A stretch of 62,974 nt of DNA from Phycisphaerales bacterium (GTDB lineage Bacteria; Planctomycetota; Phycisphaerae; Phycisphaerales; UBA1924). Position 1 is the stretch's first letter. Each line of letters opens with the position of its first letter. Where the stretch lies: the NCBI GenBank assembly GCA_029260515.1, contig JAJDDC010000049.1:1-62974 (forward strand), given 5' to 3'. The position numbers and the translations under genes are program-made. The notes beneath the pieces are model-generated. The model had not been told where the DNA came from, did not search any database, and saw only the letters and a program-made list of their open reading frames with translations. Below are positions 49,582 through 57,034 of this stretch, piece after piece.

Positions 49582-49869
49582 TTAACAGATAAACTCTTCA
49601 GGAATTTCGTGATCCGCGTCCCACGAAAAAACCTCCCGCCCCTCTTCATCTTTCCTGTCTTCGCGCAAGTAAAAGTGGAGGGCGAAGCGACCCTCTGCTC
49701 CCGGCTCAGCCAGGCAAGCCGTCATGCAGGCAAGGTCTTCGTTTATAATCTGCACCTCGCAGTCAACCGTGGCTGCGATTTCCTGTATCACGCCAACCCC
49801 GTCGCCCGCCATCTTCAAGAAAAGACCGTCTACCGGCCCGCCCAAGAACGCCACCCTGAGTGTCTGCAT
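49582..49869 (-). CDS. hypothetical protein (95 aa)
   Basis: Alpha/beta protein starting with R-V-A-F-L-G-G-P-V-D-G-L-F-L, with two Cys near 37 and 48-52 and an acidic C-terminus. The G-G-P-x-D-G start is like short phage proteins of unknown role (compare the G-G-P-F-A-G-S in the 59892-60170 protein). Confidence 0.55.
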   Translation of the reverse strand: MQTLRVAFLGGPVDGLFLKMAGDGVGVIQEIAATVDCEVQIINEDLACMTACLAEPGAEGRFALHFYLREDRKDEEGREVFSWDADHEIPEEFIC

Positions 49870-49872
49870 CTC

Positions 49873-50118
49873 TCACGATAAACCCCTACTCAGCGCCCAC
49901 GCTTGAAAGCCTTGGTGATGCCTGCAGCCACCGAGGGTCGCCGCAGGCGGATACTGCCCCCTTATGTTGGCTCCACCCGGAATCGGAATCAATAGAAGTT
50001 GCGGCGGGTCGTAGTGGCACTCCCCAACGTCCGCCCCACCCTGCAAGGGGCTCGTCTCCCAGAAGTGCTGACACGTCGCACACCTTGGCCGGCCCTGCTC
50101 TTTATTGGCTGACTCCAC
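49873..50118 (-). CDS. small Cys-rich phage protein (81 aa)
   Basis: C-A-T-C-Q-H-F near the N-terminus, G-E-C-H-Y-D-P-P-Q in the middle and C-R-H-H-Q-G-F at the end: the usual pattern of a common short phage zinc-binding protein. The start is GTG at 50118 behind AGGCGGAG; the extension to 50175 runs through the ribosome site. A related protein is at 61819-62148. Confidence 0.6.
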   Translation of the reverse strand: MESANKEQGRPRCATCQHFWETSPLQGGADVGECHYDPPQLLLIPIPGGANIRGQYPPAATLGGCRHHQGFQAWALSRGLS

Positions 50119-50305
50119 TTCTCTCCGCCTCCTTCGCGATCTCTTCGAGACACTTCTCGCAGCCACACAACTCAACCGACCGCCGACGCGCAGTTGGGTT
50201 GATGACCTGTCTCCCGCAGTACGTCGAGAGAACAGCCTTGTCTCCTTGGCCTACAGCACGGCAGGCGTGGAACACCACACTGCCCTTCGTTTTGTTTCGG
50301 CTCAT
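50102..50305 (-). CDS. small Cys-rich protein (67 aa)
   Basis: C-G-R-Q, C-G-C-E-K-C-L-E-E and an upstream H-A-C-R suggest a metal site. I start at ATG 50305 with GAGGGACGAG upstream; ATG 50323 adds six residues. Overlaps the next gene by 17 bp. Confidence 0.5.
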   Translation of the reverse strand: MSRNKTKGSVVFHACRAVGQGDKAVLSTYCGRQVINPTARRRSVELCGCEKCLEEIAKEAERSGVSQ

Positions 50306-50362
50306 GAAGTACTCGTCCCTCATGCCAGGAGACTACGCGAGGCAGGAAATGAATGCAAGCAA

Positions 50363-50842
50363 TTACCCTTCGGTGGATTCTTCGCCTTCTTTTCGGCGCT
50401 TGCGATTCACTCGCATCTGGTTCAGCACGACCCCGCCGAGGGCGGTTATGAATCCGGTGTTCATCCACGGGAAGTCGTCGGCGCTCTCATGCGCTTCTCT
50501 GAGGTGCGCGATATCCGCCTTGGAAAGGCCTTGGTCGTTCAGGAACCGAGGCATGTCCTTCTCGACGAGCGTGACAGCGTCCGCCTGCGCCCGGTCGATT
50601 CGCGCGCTGGTCGAAGCGACGAGCTCCTTCAATAGCTTGAAGTTCGCCTCGAAGAGATTCGCGAGGTTTCCCAGCGCGACAGCCCTGTCTGCGTTTGCCT
50701 TCTCGAGGACGTCGCTCTCCGTGTCCTTGCGGAAGTCGGCGAGTTGGCGGGCGACCTCGATTCTCGCTGCCGCCGACAAAAACATCGAGCAGCCAGGAAG
50801 GAGGGCGAGGGACAGAGCGGCGATGAGTAGCGTTTTCTTCAA
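50363..50842 (-). CDS. predicted lipoprotein with C-terminal hydrophobic segment (159 aa)
   Basis: Signal peptide (M-K-K-T-L-L-I-A-A-L-S-L-A-L) ending in lipobox L-P-G-C (Cys18), a long helical body, then a hydrophobic segment near 129-143 (T-G-F-I-T-A-L-G-G-V-V-L) and a basic tail. A lipid-anchored start plus a C-terminal membrane helix is the layout of a single-protein spanin, which fuses inner and outer membranes at lysis; the helix is short, so this is tentative. TTG start overlapping the upstream TGA. Confidence 0.55.
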   Translation of the reverse strand: MKKTLLIAALSLALLPGCSMFLSAAARIEVARQLADFRKDTESDVLEKANADRAVALGNLANLFEANFKLLKELVASTSARIDRAQADAVTLVEKDMPRFLNDQGLSKADIAHLREAHESADDFPWMNTGFITALGGVVLNQMRVNRKRRKEGEESTEG

Positions 50843-51408
50843 AGTGAGATCCTCAAGCCTACGAGAAAAGCGAGTTGCCCCGAGAGGTCGATGCGCTCTC
50901 CGGGGTCGACGACAACCATCTGACAGTGGATCTCCTCGTAGCGCGGGTTTTCCTTCAGCTCGATGTCGCGGTAAAGAGCTCGGCCCTCGACGAAGACCGC
51001 GAGAGGGCAGCCGAGAAAATCACCAAGGTAGAACTCGGCGCCAGCCCGCGCGTCCCACCCGAGGCCCACCTCCTCAGCCTCGAGCCCCGTTGCGTGGATC
51101 ACGGACGGTCCAGAGCCGATGTAGACACTAAGGAATTCGACCGACCCGAATCGGCGGCGGACGAGCAGCATCGGCGTGACTGTCGTCTCCATAACGCCGT
51201 CGTCGAGGAACGCTGTCGTCGCGTCGAGTGCAAAGCCGGGGTCGACGCTATCGGTCGACAGGTACGTGCCGGCGCGGAGGTTTGTTACCTCGATACCGTC
51301 TGACACGGCGCCGACCGATTTCGAGATGTAGCGGTCGTATCCGTTACAGCTCAGCAGCACGCAGAGCGCGCCAATAACCAACAGAAGAATGATCCGCGAG
51401 TAGCTCAC
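50839..51408 (-). CDS. predicted outer-membrane-type lipoprotein (189 aa)
   Basis: GTG start; signal peptide (I-I-L-L-L-V-I-G-A-L) and lipobox L-L-S-C (Cys21). The body has alternating hydrophobic strands (V-E-F-L-S-V-Y-I-G-S-G-P, L-G-W-D-A-R-A-G-A-E-F-Y-L-G) and ends in L-A-F-L-V-G-L-R-I-S-L, like a small beta-barrel. Could alter the host surface to exclude other phages. Overlaps the lipase gene by 65 bp. Confidence 0.5.
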   Translation of the reverse strand: MSYSRIILLLVIGALCVLLSCNGYDRYISKSVGAVSDGIEVTNLRAGTYLSTDSVDPGFALDATTAFLDDGVMETTVTPMLLVRRRFGSVEFLSVYIGSGPSVIHATGLEAEEVGLGWDARAGAEFYLGDFLGCPLAVFVEGRALYRDIELKENPRYEEIHCQMVVVDPGERIDLSGQLAFLVGLRISL

Positions 51409-52057
51409 GAGCTCTCTTTCCTCTCCACATATCCTTCATGCGGTCGAACTTCTCGAACCACCACCCTGGATTGAAAACGACGCGCCCGTCCGCCGCGATA
51501 TACGTCTGCGGGTGAGCATGCCAAAAATTTATCTTAGGCGTTCTCGGGATGGCGTCGTTCTGCTTCACATATCGCCTCGTCTCGCGAACGCCGTGATTGA
51601 AAATCCCAGCGAAGCGAAGGTTGCCAACTCTCGGCCCGCCGAAGGTGACACAGTGCTCCGCTGAAAGCTCGAGAGCCGCAAGCTGCGCGACCGCGCCGCC
51701 GAGGGAGTGCCCAGTGACGATCAGTCGCTCCGTGGTCTTGACTTCTTTGGCCACGAGTTCGCGGATCTTGCTGTAGTGAGCAAGAAATCCTGCGTGGACG
51801 CGCGCCTTCTTGTAGGGCTCGAGGTGAACCTTCCAAGCTTTCATGTCGCGAAGGAAATCCGTAGCGCTCGACGTACCGCGAAACGCCACGACAACCGTGT
51901 CGCCGTATTCGTAGACGACCGCCTCGGCGTCTTCGTTGGCGATCTCCGCTCGGACGACGAAGTCGCTCGACTCGAACTCCTCGAGAAGCTCGGCGTCGTA
52001 GGGCGCCCCGTAGGACATGGTCGACAGCATCGCGAGCTGGGAATCTGAGACCTTCAT
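51344..52057 (-). CDS. class 3 lipase
   Basis: 237 aa alpha/beta hydrolase. Nucleophile elbow T-G-H-S-L-G-G (Ser118), T-F-G-G-P-R-V-G-N (138-146), Asp168 in Q-N-D-A-I-P and His223 in A-D-H-S-S-V-G-Y-W complete the triad; F-R-G-T (59-62) is the oxyanion segment. No signal peptide. Such enzymes cleave acylglycerols or phospholipids. In the absence of a recognisable endolysin it may act in lysis, or it may digest host lipid stores. It has its own promoter. Confidence 0.88.
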   Translation of the reverse strand: MKVSDSQLAMLSTMSYGAPYDAELLEEFESSDFVVRAEIANEDAEAVVYEYGDTVVVAFRGTSSATDFLRDMKAWKVHLEPYKKARVHAGFLAHYSKIRELVAKEVKTTERLIVTGHSLGGAVAQLAALELSAEHCVTFGGPRVGNLRFAGIFNHGVRETRRYVKQNDAIPRTPKINFWHAHPQTYIAADGRVVFNPGWWFEKFDRMKDMWRGKRARELLADHSSVGYWRALRAAEL

Positions 52058-52100
52058 CGAAAGCCCTCCGCTTCGTGAGGCCCCAGCCTACAGCACGACG

Positions 52101-52131
52101 ATTGTAGCACCCGAAGCGGTCAGTCCGTCAA
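52101..52131 (-). promoter_or_regulatory. extended -10 promoter of the lipase gene
   Basis: Minus strand: TTGACG (52131-52126), 19-bp spacer, then TGC-TACAAT (-10 at 52106-52101 with the TG extension). Start near 52094, 37 bp before the lipase ATG. Confidence 0.6.
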
Positions 52132-52174
52132 GGTCGGCGATTCAGCGACTTCGTCCATCGCTGTGTAACCCTCA

Positions 52175-52471
52175 TCAAACGCGCTCAACGTAGCCCGTTC
52201 CCTTGCAATTGTAGCAAACGCACTCGTCGCGACCCGAGCCAATGTCGCGGACAGAGTGCAGCACTACGATCGACCGAGAGCGGTACTTCGTCCTCGATAT
52301 CGCACCCTTCTCGCAAAGATTCGCGATGTGCTGAAGGCTCGTGACTTTCGTCACCCCCCGAGCCACCGATATCTCCTCGAGCGTCGGGGGGAACCCATTC
52401 GCGCCAATGAACCTCTCAATGAAACGCATAATCTCGAGCTCTGTTGGGGTGAATTCTATCGTCTTTCCCAT
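52175..52471 (-). CDS. LexA-like HTH protein with C-terminal zinc motif (98 aa)
   Basis: Residues 5-70 match the LexA DNA-binding domain (F-T-P-T-E-L-E-I-M-R-F-I, G-F-P-P-T-L-E-E-I, L-Q-H-I-A-N-L-C-E-K-G). There is no LexA protease domain. Instead the last 20 residues carry C-V-C-Y-N-C-K-G-T-G-Y-V, like one DnaJ-type zinc repeat. Likely a transcription regulator that senses metal or redox, or dimerises through zinc. Confidence 0.75.
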   Translation of the reverse strand: MGKTIEFTPTELEIMRFIERFIGANGFPPTLEEISVARGVTKVTSLQHIANLCEKGAISRTKYRSRSIVVLHSVRDIGSGRDECVCYNCKGTGYVERV

Positions 52472-52539
52472 GAGCGGGCCCTCCCTTCTGATTCTGCGAC
52501 CTCGAAACGCGCCTTCAGGTCAATCTCCGCCCCAAGCAT
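52456..52539 (-). CDS. 27-aa leader ORF before the LexA-like gene
   Basis: ATG 52539 with a very good GAAGGAG site; 27 residues (M-L-G-A-E-I-D-L-K-A-R), ending in TAG 16 bp inside the LexA-like gene. It may couple or tune translation of the regulator. Confidence 0.45.
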   Translation of the reverse strand: MLGAEIDLKARFEVAESEGRARSWERR

Positions 52540-52570
52540 GCTGTCTCCTTCTTGTTCTCTGTGATACGCT

Positions 52571-52602
52571 TTTCGTGTTTTCTTTCCGGTCCTCCGAACC
52601 GG
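52571..52602. terminator. short inverted repeat in divergent region
   Basis: CCGGT-cctccga-ACCGG in the 170-bp gap between the leftward leader ORF and the rightward membrane genes. Could be an operator or a weak hairpin. No clear promoter was found in this gap. Confidence 0.3.
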
Positions 52603-52709
52603 GGCGGGTGCTCTACGGGGCGCTCAGTTTTTGGAATTTATTGTGGAACAAAACGAACCCTCAGACCCACGAAGAGGTAGGAGCATGACACACAGAGGAG
52701 ACCTTTATC

Positions 52710-52955
52710 GTGGAACTTTGGGTATCGATATTCGCGTTAATAATGTCGGCGGGGCTCGGTGGGTCCTCGCTGCTCATCACCGTACTGGGAAATCGTAAAG
52801 CTGCCCGAAAAACCGAGGTTGAGGAGTTGCGGGATCGACTCAAGGAGTGCGAACGGAAATGTCAGGAATGCACACAAGCCAGGGAGCGGGAGGGACGAGA
52901 GAAGCTGGACCTTTTGCTGGAGATTCGCGAACTAAAAAAAGCTGGCGACGACTGA
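52710..52955 (+). CDS. small membrane protein with coiled coil, spanin-like (81 aa)
   Basis: GTG start with AGAGGAG upstream. One N-terminal membrane segment (residues 4-26), then a charged coiled coil with Cys spaced C-E-R-K-C-Q-E-C. Layout resembles an inner-membrane spanin or holin-associated protein. Its 3' end is 8 bp before the next rightward gene. Confidence 0.5.
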   Translation: MELWVSIFALIMSAGLGGSSLLITVLGNRKAARKTEVEELRDRLKECERKCQECTQAREREGREKLDLLLEIRELKKAGDD

Positions 52956-52963
52956 CGTGGTGG

Positions 52964-53206
52964 ATGCTCGGCGAACCTCGATTAGGCCACTTGGTCGCGA
53001 TGACCTGCGTCGTCCTCATGGCGTTCTCTGGTGTCACACTAGTGGTCGCTGAGCGCATTGCAGACCACCGTATCGAGGGACACGCCGCCACCGCACACAA
53101 GTCTGCGTTCACCCGCGACGAAGCTATCCAGGTCCACCTCGAGATCCGCGAGGAGTTGCGAGCCATACGCAACGAATTGGCCCGGTGGCGTCAAGAGAAC
53201 GAGTAG
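52964..53206 (+). CDS. small membrane protein (80 aa)
   Basis: One membrane segment (residues 9-29, V-A-M-T-C-V-V-L-M-A-F-S-G-V) and a helical charged C-terminus (E-I-R-E-E-L-R-A-I-R-N-E-L). No strong ribosome site; likely translated with the preceding gene. The two rightward genes form a small island between leftward genes and may belong to lysis. Confidence 0.45.
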   Translation: MLGEPRLGHLVAMTCVVLMAFSGVTLVVAERIADHRIEGHAATAHKSAFTRDEAIQVHLEIREELRAIRNELARWRQENE

Positions 53207-53207
53207 C

Positions 53208-54722
53208 TCACACGACCAGCGTGAAGCCCGCGCGCAGCCGCTCGTTGATCGCGGGTGCGGTCACGTTGTCGTCCCAAGCACCCATACGATTCTCCCTCGC
53301 CCAATTAATCTGTAAATCGGTGACAGACTGGCTCGCATCGACGTAGTCCGCGTCGTCGCGCTCGTCGTGGAAATCCGTCACCGCTGCGTCGTGGCCCTGG
53401 AAATCCATGCGCGGCACCTTCGGATCACCGAACTCGTCGTGAGTGTAAGTCGCGTAACGGTGCGCGATCGTATCGTGAATGAAGATGTCTCGGTAGTTGT
53501 CCTCAGAGAGCTGAATCAGCGCCGAGGTCTCCCATGTGTCCATCATCTGCCGGTCAACGAACAGCAGCCCCGACGATTGGAAGTCCTCGACGTTGCCGAG
53601 ATAGATGCCGATCGCTTGGTTCGCACCAGGCGGCGGCGAGAACCCGAGCTGGCTGAATGTGCAGCGTGAGACTCGCGGCGAGACGAAACGAAACTGCGGC
53701 CTGACACCGGCTGGGTCCTCACCGTCGATTGAGTAGCCGTTGCCGTCAGCGTACGAGATGCAGTTGTCGATGATGAGCCCGACAGCACCCTCGTGATCTG
53801 ACCTGGCCTTGATGCCGAAATTGCAATTGTAGCTCGTGATGCAGCCACGGAAGATCGTGTTCTCGCAATGGACATACATGCCTTGGACACGCAGCGCGGG
53901 CGCGAGATCGTTGCGGTCCTGGACGAGCGGATGCCAGCCGTTGCCGTGGATCACGCACTCGGAGAATTCGATGCCGTCGATGCCGTGGAAGAATCCACCG
54001 CCGGCTTCGTCGTCCAGCTTGTAGGCGTGGACGAACTGGCAGCGGTGGAAAGTCCAGTCGGCCGATCCAGACGCTGCCATAGCCGCTGGTCCGCTTTCGC
54101 AGAACTGAAATCTAACGTCTTCCATGCGGAAGCCCACGATGCCGCCACCAAGGCAGGAGAATGGCTGAGTTGCGCCACCCGGATCCGGTACAGCATACGT
54201 CGTTGGATCCCGATGTGTCTGAGTAAAGTCGAGTGATTGGAAGGCGACATTAGAAACCCCTGGATTGTTGCACGCGATGAAGCAACCGGGCAGCAACGGG
54301 CGCGGCTCGTCGAGTGGACCGTAGGCACGCACCACGATGTCGTTAACCCAGTTGTCTCCGGCCATGATCTCCTCGCCACGCCACTCACCACTACGACGGA
54401 CCATCATGATGTCGCCCGGTACGAGCAGCGAGCGAGCACGCGAGAAGGTGCGGACACCGTTCGACTCGGTTAGCCCATCTGCCGTGTCGTCACCGTCAGG
54501 ACGCAGGTAGATGTACTTGCTCCCGGCCTGAATCGTGTAGTCCGTGAAGCCGTCGATGTTGTCCGCTGGCTCAGCGGGGATCGGCTCGGGACCGGGCGGT
54601 GGTGGGTCAACGGGGCCTTCCAGCAATGAGAGTCGATCGTTGAGCGCAGCAATGTCTACCTCGTTCAATTCAACCTTGCTGAGAAGGTCGTTGTGTTCGT
54701 CTCTACTCGGCACATCAGGCAT
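53208..54722 (-). CDS. second beta-helix tail spike (504 aa)
   Basis: N-terminal coiled coil (L-N-E-V-D-I-A-A-L-N-D-R-L-S-L-L), a Pro-rich hinge (near 38-50), then right-handed beta-helix coils (W-T-F-H-R-C-Q-F, I-E-F-S-E-C-V-I-H-G-N-G, N-T-I-F-R-G-C-I). No signal-like start, unlike the 820-aa spike. Probably a polysaccharide depolymerase or adhesin that widens host range. Confidence 0.7.
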   Translation of the reverse strand: MPDVPSRDEHNDLLSKVELNEVDIAALNDRLSLLEGPVDPPPPGPEPIPAEPADNIDGFTDYTIQAGSKYIYLRPDGDDTADGLTESNGVRTFSRARSLLVPGDIMMVRRSGEWRGEEIMAGDNWVNDIVVRAYGPLDEPRPLLPGCFIACNNPGVSNVAFQSLDFTQTHRDPTTYAVPDPGGATQPFSCLGGGIVGFRMEDVRFQFCESGPAAMAASGSADWTFHRCQFVHAYKLDDEAGGGFFHGIDGIEFSECVIHGNGWHPLVQDRNDLAPALRVQGMYVHCENTIFRGCITSYNCNFGIKARSDHEGAVGLIIDNCISYADGNGYSIDGEDPAGVRPQFRFVSPRVSRCTFSQLGFSPPPGANQAIGIYLGNVEDFQSSGLLFVDRQMMDTWETSALIQLSEDNYRDIFIHDTIAHRYATYTHDEFGDPKVPRMDFQGHDAAVTDFHDERDDADYVDASQSVTDLQINWARENRMGAWDDNVTAPAINERLRAGFTLVV

Positions 54723-54726
54723 GGGC

Positions 54727-54903
54727 TTATTCCTCTTCCTTTTCTGTTTCTTCTTCCGTCACCGCGCCCCGGCGCAGCGCAGCCTCGAGCCGGTCAGCCG
54801 CTGCCTCGGTGCGGCACTGCCACGGCATGGTTTGGTTCTCGAAGGTGAGTAGTATCGCGGTGCGCTGGCGGCGGATGGTGACACGTTGGTCTTGCTCTTT
54901 CAT
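54727..54903 (-). CDS. hypothetical protein (58 aa)
   Basis: Short protein with a strand-like centre (A-I-L-L-T-F-E-N-Q) and an acidic C-terminus. ATG 54903 overlaps the stop of the 36-aa membrane gene (ATGA). Not recognised. Confidence 0.5.
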   Translation of the reverse strand: MKEQDQRVTIRRQRTAILLTFENQTMPWQCRTEAAADRLEAALRRGAVTEEETEKEEE

Positions 54904-55010
54904 GTCAGCACTAACCTCCAGACGATAATAGTCCCAGCCACCGCGCAGGCTGCGAGGCAGATCATCAAGACACACAGTAAGTATGTGGCGCAGTCTTCTA
55001 AGCTCATCAT
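54900..55010 (-). CDS. 36-aa membrane protein
   Basis: M-M-S-L-E-D-C-A-T-Y then one hydrophobic helix (C-V-L-M-I-C-L-A-A-C-A-V-A-G-T-I-I-V). CTGGAGGAG precedes ATG 55010, which overlaps the previous TGA (TGATG); its own stop overlaps the next ATG. The exact linking overlaps support a real gene. Confidence 0.6.
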   Translation of the reverse strand: MMSLEDCATYLLCVLMICLAACAVAGTIIVWRLVLT

Positions 55011-55318
55011 CACTCCTCCAGCGCGGCGCGTGCTTGCTTGGCTACTTCAGCAGCACCCCACCGGCCTTCTACTATCCACTCGAGCGCACCATCCAGCCGC
55101 GCCACGCGGGCTTGGAGCTTGGCGATAGTCTTCAGCCCTGACCGCGCGCCGGGGACGACCGCAACGGTGCGCGAGTGGAGCGCATCCTTCACCTCCGCCG
55201 CGATGACGTCGAGGCGTTCCATCATCTCATCCCAGAGGTCGCCTTCATCGCAGTGAAAGCCCATCTCGATGATGTCGATCACTTCCTTCAAGCGCTCGTG
55301 CAAGGGCTTGTCAGTCAC
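55010..55318 (-). CDS. hypothetical helical protein (102 aa)
   Basis: GTG start at 55318 overlapping the upstream TGA (GTGA). Helical, with L-K-E-V-I-D-I-I-E-M and a C-terminal A-K-L-Q-A-R-V-A-R-L-D. Not recognised. Confidence 0.55.
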   Translation of the reverse strand: MTDKPLHERLKEVIDIIEMGFHCDEGDLWDEMMERLDVIAAEVKDALHSRTVAVVPGARSGLKTIAKLQARVARLDGALEWIVEGRWGAAEVAKQARAALEE

Positions 55319-56172
55319 GACACCACTCGGCACACGTCGGCCAGCGTACGCACAGTGCGGACCGGCTCGCGCTCCTCGCGGCCGATTTCACAAAGCTCCA
55401 GGATGAGCGGGACTATTAAATGCTCGGCAGCGTAGGCAGCAGCGCGGGCAGCGTCGGCAGCAGCGTAGGCAGCGTCGGCAACAGCGCGGGCAGCGTCGGC
55501 AGCAGCGTAGGCAGCGCGGGCATCGTAGGCAGCAGCGCGGGCAGCGTCGGCAGCAGCGTCGGCAGCGCGGGCATCGCGGGCAGCGTAGGCAGTGTCGGCA
55601 GCAGCGTCGGCAGCGCGGGCATCGCGGGCAGCGTAGGCAGTGTCGGCAGCAGCGTCGGCAGCGCGGGCATCGCGGGCAGCGTAGGCAGCAGCGTCGGCAG
55701 CGCGGGCATCGCGGGCAGCGCTGGCGGCAGCTCGGACAGCAGCGTTGGCAGCAGCGTTGGCAGCAGCGTAATCTTCCGGCCCATTAATCGTCAGCGACTC
55801 CAACGACTCAGCCTCGGTCGTCAACCCAACCGACCGCAACGCGGCGGGAACCCACACGGTGACAGCGACACGCACGATCACGACCAATCGGCGATTCGTC
55901 CACTCTATCCCCTGATTCGTTCCGTACGGTTCCATCAGGATCGGAGCGATGACCCGCTCGCGATCGGCGTCACTCGGCAATGAATCATTAACTCTGATGC
56001 ACAGTTCACGGATCACGGGGTCAACGCACTCGGCCTTGCCTGTCCATCGCTCGTTGCCGCTCATGTGGTTGAGTGCAGACATCCAGCACGCGCCCTTTCC
56101 GGGTGCGCCTTCGCCTTTTACCAGTCGTGGGAACTCAGGGATGTTCATGTCGATCTCCTTGGGTTTAGTCAT
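55315..56172 (-). CDS. hypothetical protein with expanded Ala-rich repeats (285 aa)
   Basis: The N-terminal 130 residues (E-C-V-D-P-V-I-R-E-L-C-I-R-V-N-D) follow a conserved phage pattern of unknown role. From about 135 to 255 the protein is Ala/Asp/Arg repeats. In DNA a 48-bp unit, coding for the 16-residue D-A-A-A-D-T-A-Y-A-A-R-D-A-R-A-A, occurs about two and a half times in tandem with further partial copies. Start taken at ATG 56172 (GAGGAGGGACG); ATG 56148 behind AAGGAG is also good. Confidence 0.65.
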   Translation of the reverse strand: MTKPKEIDMNIPEFPRLVKGEGAPGKGACWMSALNHMSGNERWTGKAECVDPVIRELCIRVNDSLPSDADRERVIAPILMEPYGTNQGIEWTNRRLVVIVRVAVTVWVPAALRSVGLTTEAESLESLTINGPEDYAAANAAANAAVRAAASAARDARAADAAAYAARDARAADAAADTAYAARDARAADAAADTAYAARDARAADAAADAARAAAYDARAAYAAADAARAVADAAYAAADAARAAAYAAEHLIVPLILELCEIGREEREPVRTVRTLADVCRVVS

Positions 56173-56357
56173 CGTCCCTCCTCAGTAAACAGCCACGGTC
56201 GAGCCTGCTCCATCGTCACGGCCTCCTGGTAGCCGCAATTCGAACAGCGCCAGCACATGTTCTTCGTCGGGTCGGGCTCTTTTGCGATCGGCTTCAGCAG
56301 GTATGAGATCATCGGTCCATCTCCACACCACGGGCACTTGATTCGTCGGTCAGTCAT
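56169..56357 (-). CDS. zinc-ribbon protein (62 aa)
   Basis: C-P-W-C-G-D-G and C-W-R-C-S-N-C-G-Y give a four-cysteine zinc ribbon 25 residues apart. ATG 56357 overlaps the upstream stop by 8 bp. Common type of small phage protein. Confidence 0.6.
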   Translation of the reverse strand: MTDRRIKCPWCGDGPMISYLLKPIAKEPDPTKNMCWRCSNCGYQEAVTMEQARPWLFTEEGR

Positions 56358-56703
56358 CGTCGTAAACTCCCAGTGCTTTCGCAGCTGCGCGGGCGACGGC
56401 GAGCGGCACCCTGTTGGTCTCGCCCCCAACGAAAGCATCGTGGGACACGTAGTCGGGTTCGCCGTTGTTCATGAAGAGCGCACACTCTGCGCTGTCCTCG
56501 TGGATCTGGATATCACAAGTCCAGCCGATTCGTCCGAGCGCCTCAATCAGAGCCAAGCAGGCGTTGCCGTCGGTGCAGAATCGGCGAAATGAAATGGTGC
56601 TTGACCACAACCCACCGACTGAGTATCGGCAATCTCTGGTCTCCCACGTCGGATCCGGCTCCAGCGCCGTCGCGAGTGCCAGCTCGAGTTCGGTGTTAGT
56701 CAT
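56350..56703 (-). CDS. hypothetical protein (117 aa)
   Basis: Compact alpha/beta protein with W-S-S-T-I-S-F-R-R-F and a C-terminal helix (A-V-A-R-A-A-A-K-A-L-G-V). The C-terminal pattern (R-V-P-L-A-V-A-R-A...) is like the end of the 59050-59472 protein, so they may be distant paralogues. Confidence 0.55.
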   Translation of the reverse strand: MTNTELELALATALEPDPTWETRDCRYSVGGLWSSTISFRRFCTDGNACLALIEALGRIGWTCDIQIHEDSAECALFMNNGEPDYVSHDAFVGGETNRVPLAVARAAAKALGVYDDD

Positions 56704-57034
56704 CGTCGCCTCCCTCCGCCTTGTCCTTCGCCCGAGTCAGACTCGCGATCCCGGCATGGAGCACCTGTTGTGATTTCGCGCACGGCTCGGTGTCGGCGTA
56801 ATACTGGAGCAGAGGCAGAGCTTCCTTGCACGCTGCTAAGAGCTCCGGCGCGGCTGCGATGAGTGCTTGTGAGACTGGAATGCGTAGTGCGTAGTACCCA
56901 TCGTCGCGATGCACCCACTCGCCGATGCTGATGGACGCGCCAGCTTCGTTCTCTGCGTCAACGAACCGCCCGCACGTATGCCCCGGTGGACCGTCGAAAA
57001 CAATGTCAACGTGCCCCTGCGTAGGTTCACTCAT
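56696..57034 (-). CDS. hypothetical protein (112 aa)
   Basis: N-terminal strand region (H-V-D-I-V-F-D-G-P-P-G-H), then Y-Y-A-L-R-I-P and the helix L-I-A-A-A-P-E-L-L-A-A-C-K-E-A-L-P-L-L. The I-A-A-A-P-E-L segment recurs in the 61302-61547 protein and is common in short phage proteins. Starts at ATG 57034, overlapping the previous gene. Confidence 0.6.
   Translation of the reverse strand: MSEPTQGHVDIVFDGPPGHTCGRFVDAENEAGASISIGEWVHRDDGYYALRIPVSQALIAAAPELLAACKEALPLLQYYADTEPCAKSQQVLHAGIASLTRAKDKAEGGDDD

Noticed and set aside
52685..52798. 37-aa rightward frame starting at 52685
   Set aside because: It has a fair ribosome site but overlaps the better-supported membrane protein at 52710 in another frame.
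55420..55783. G-S-V-G-S-S repeat protein on the plus strand
   Set aside because: Antisense reading of the Ala-rich repeat of the 285-aa gene; no start signal.
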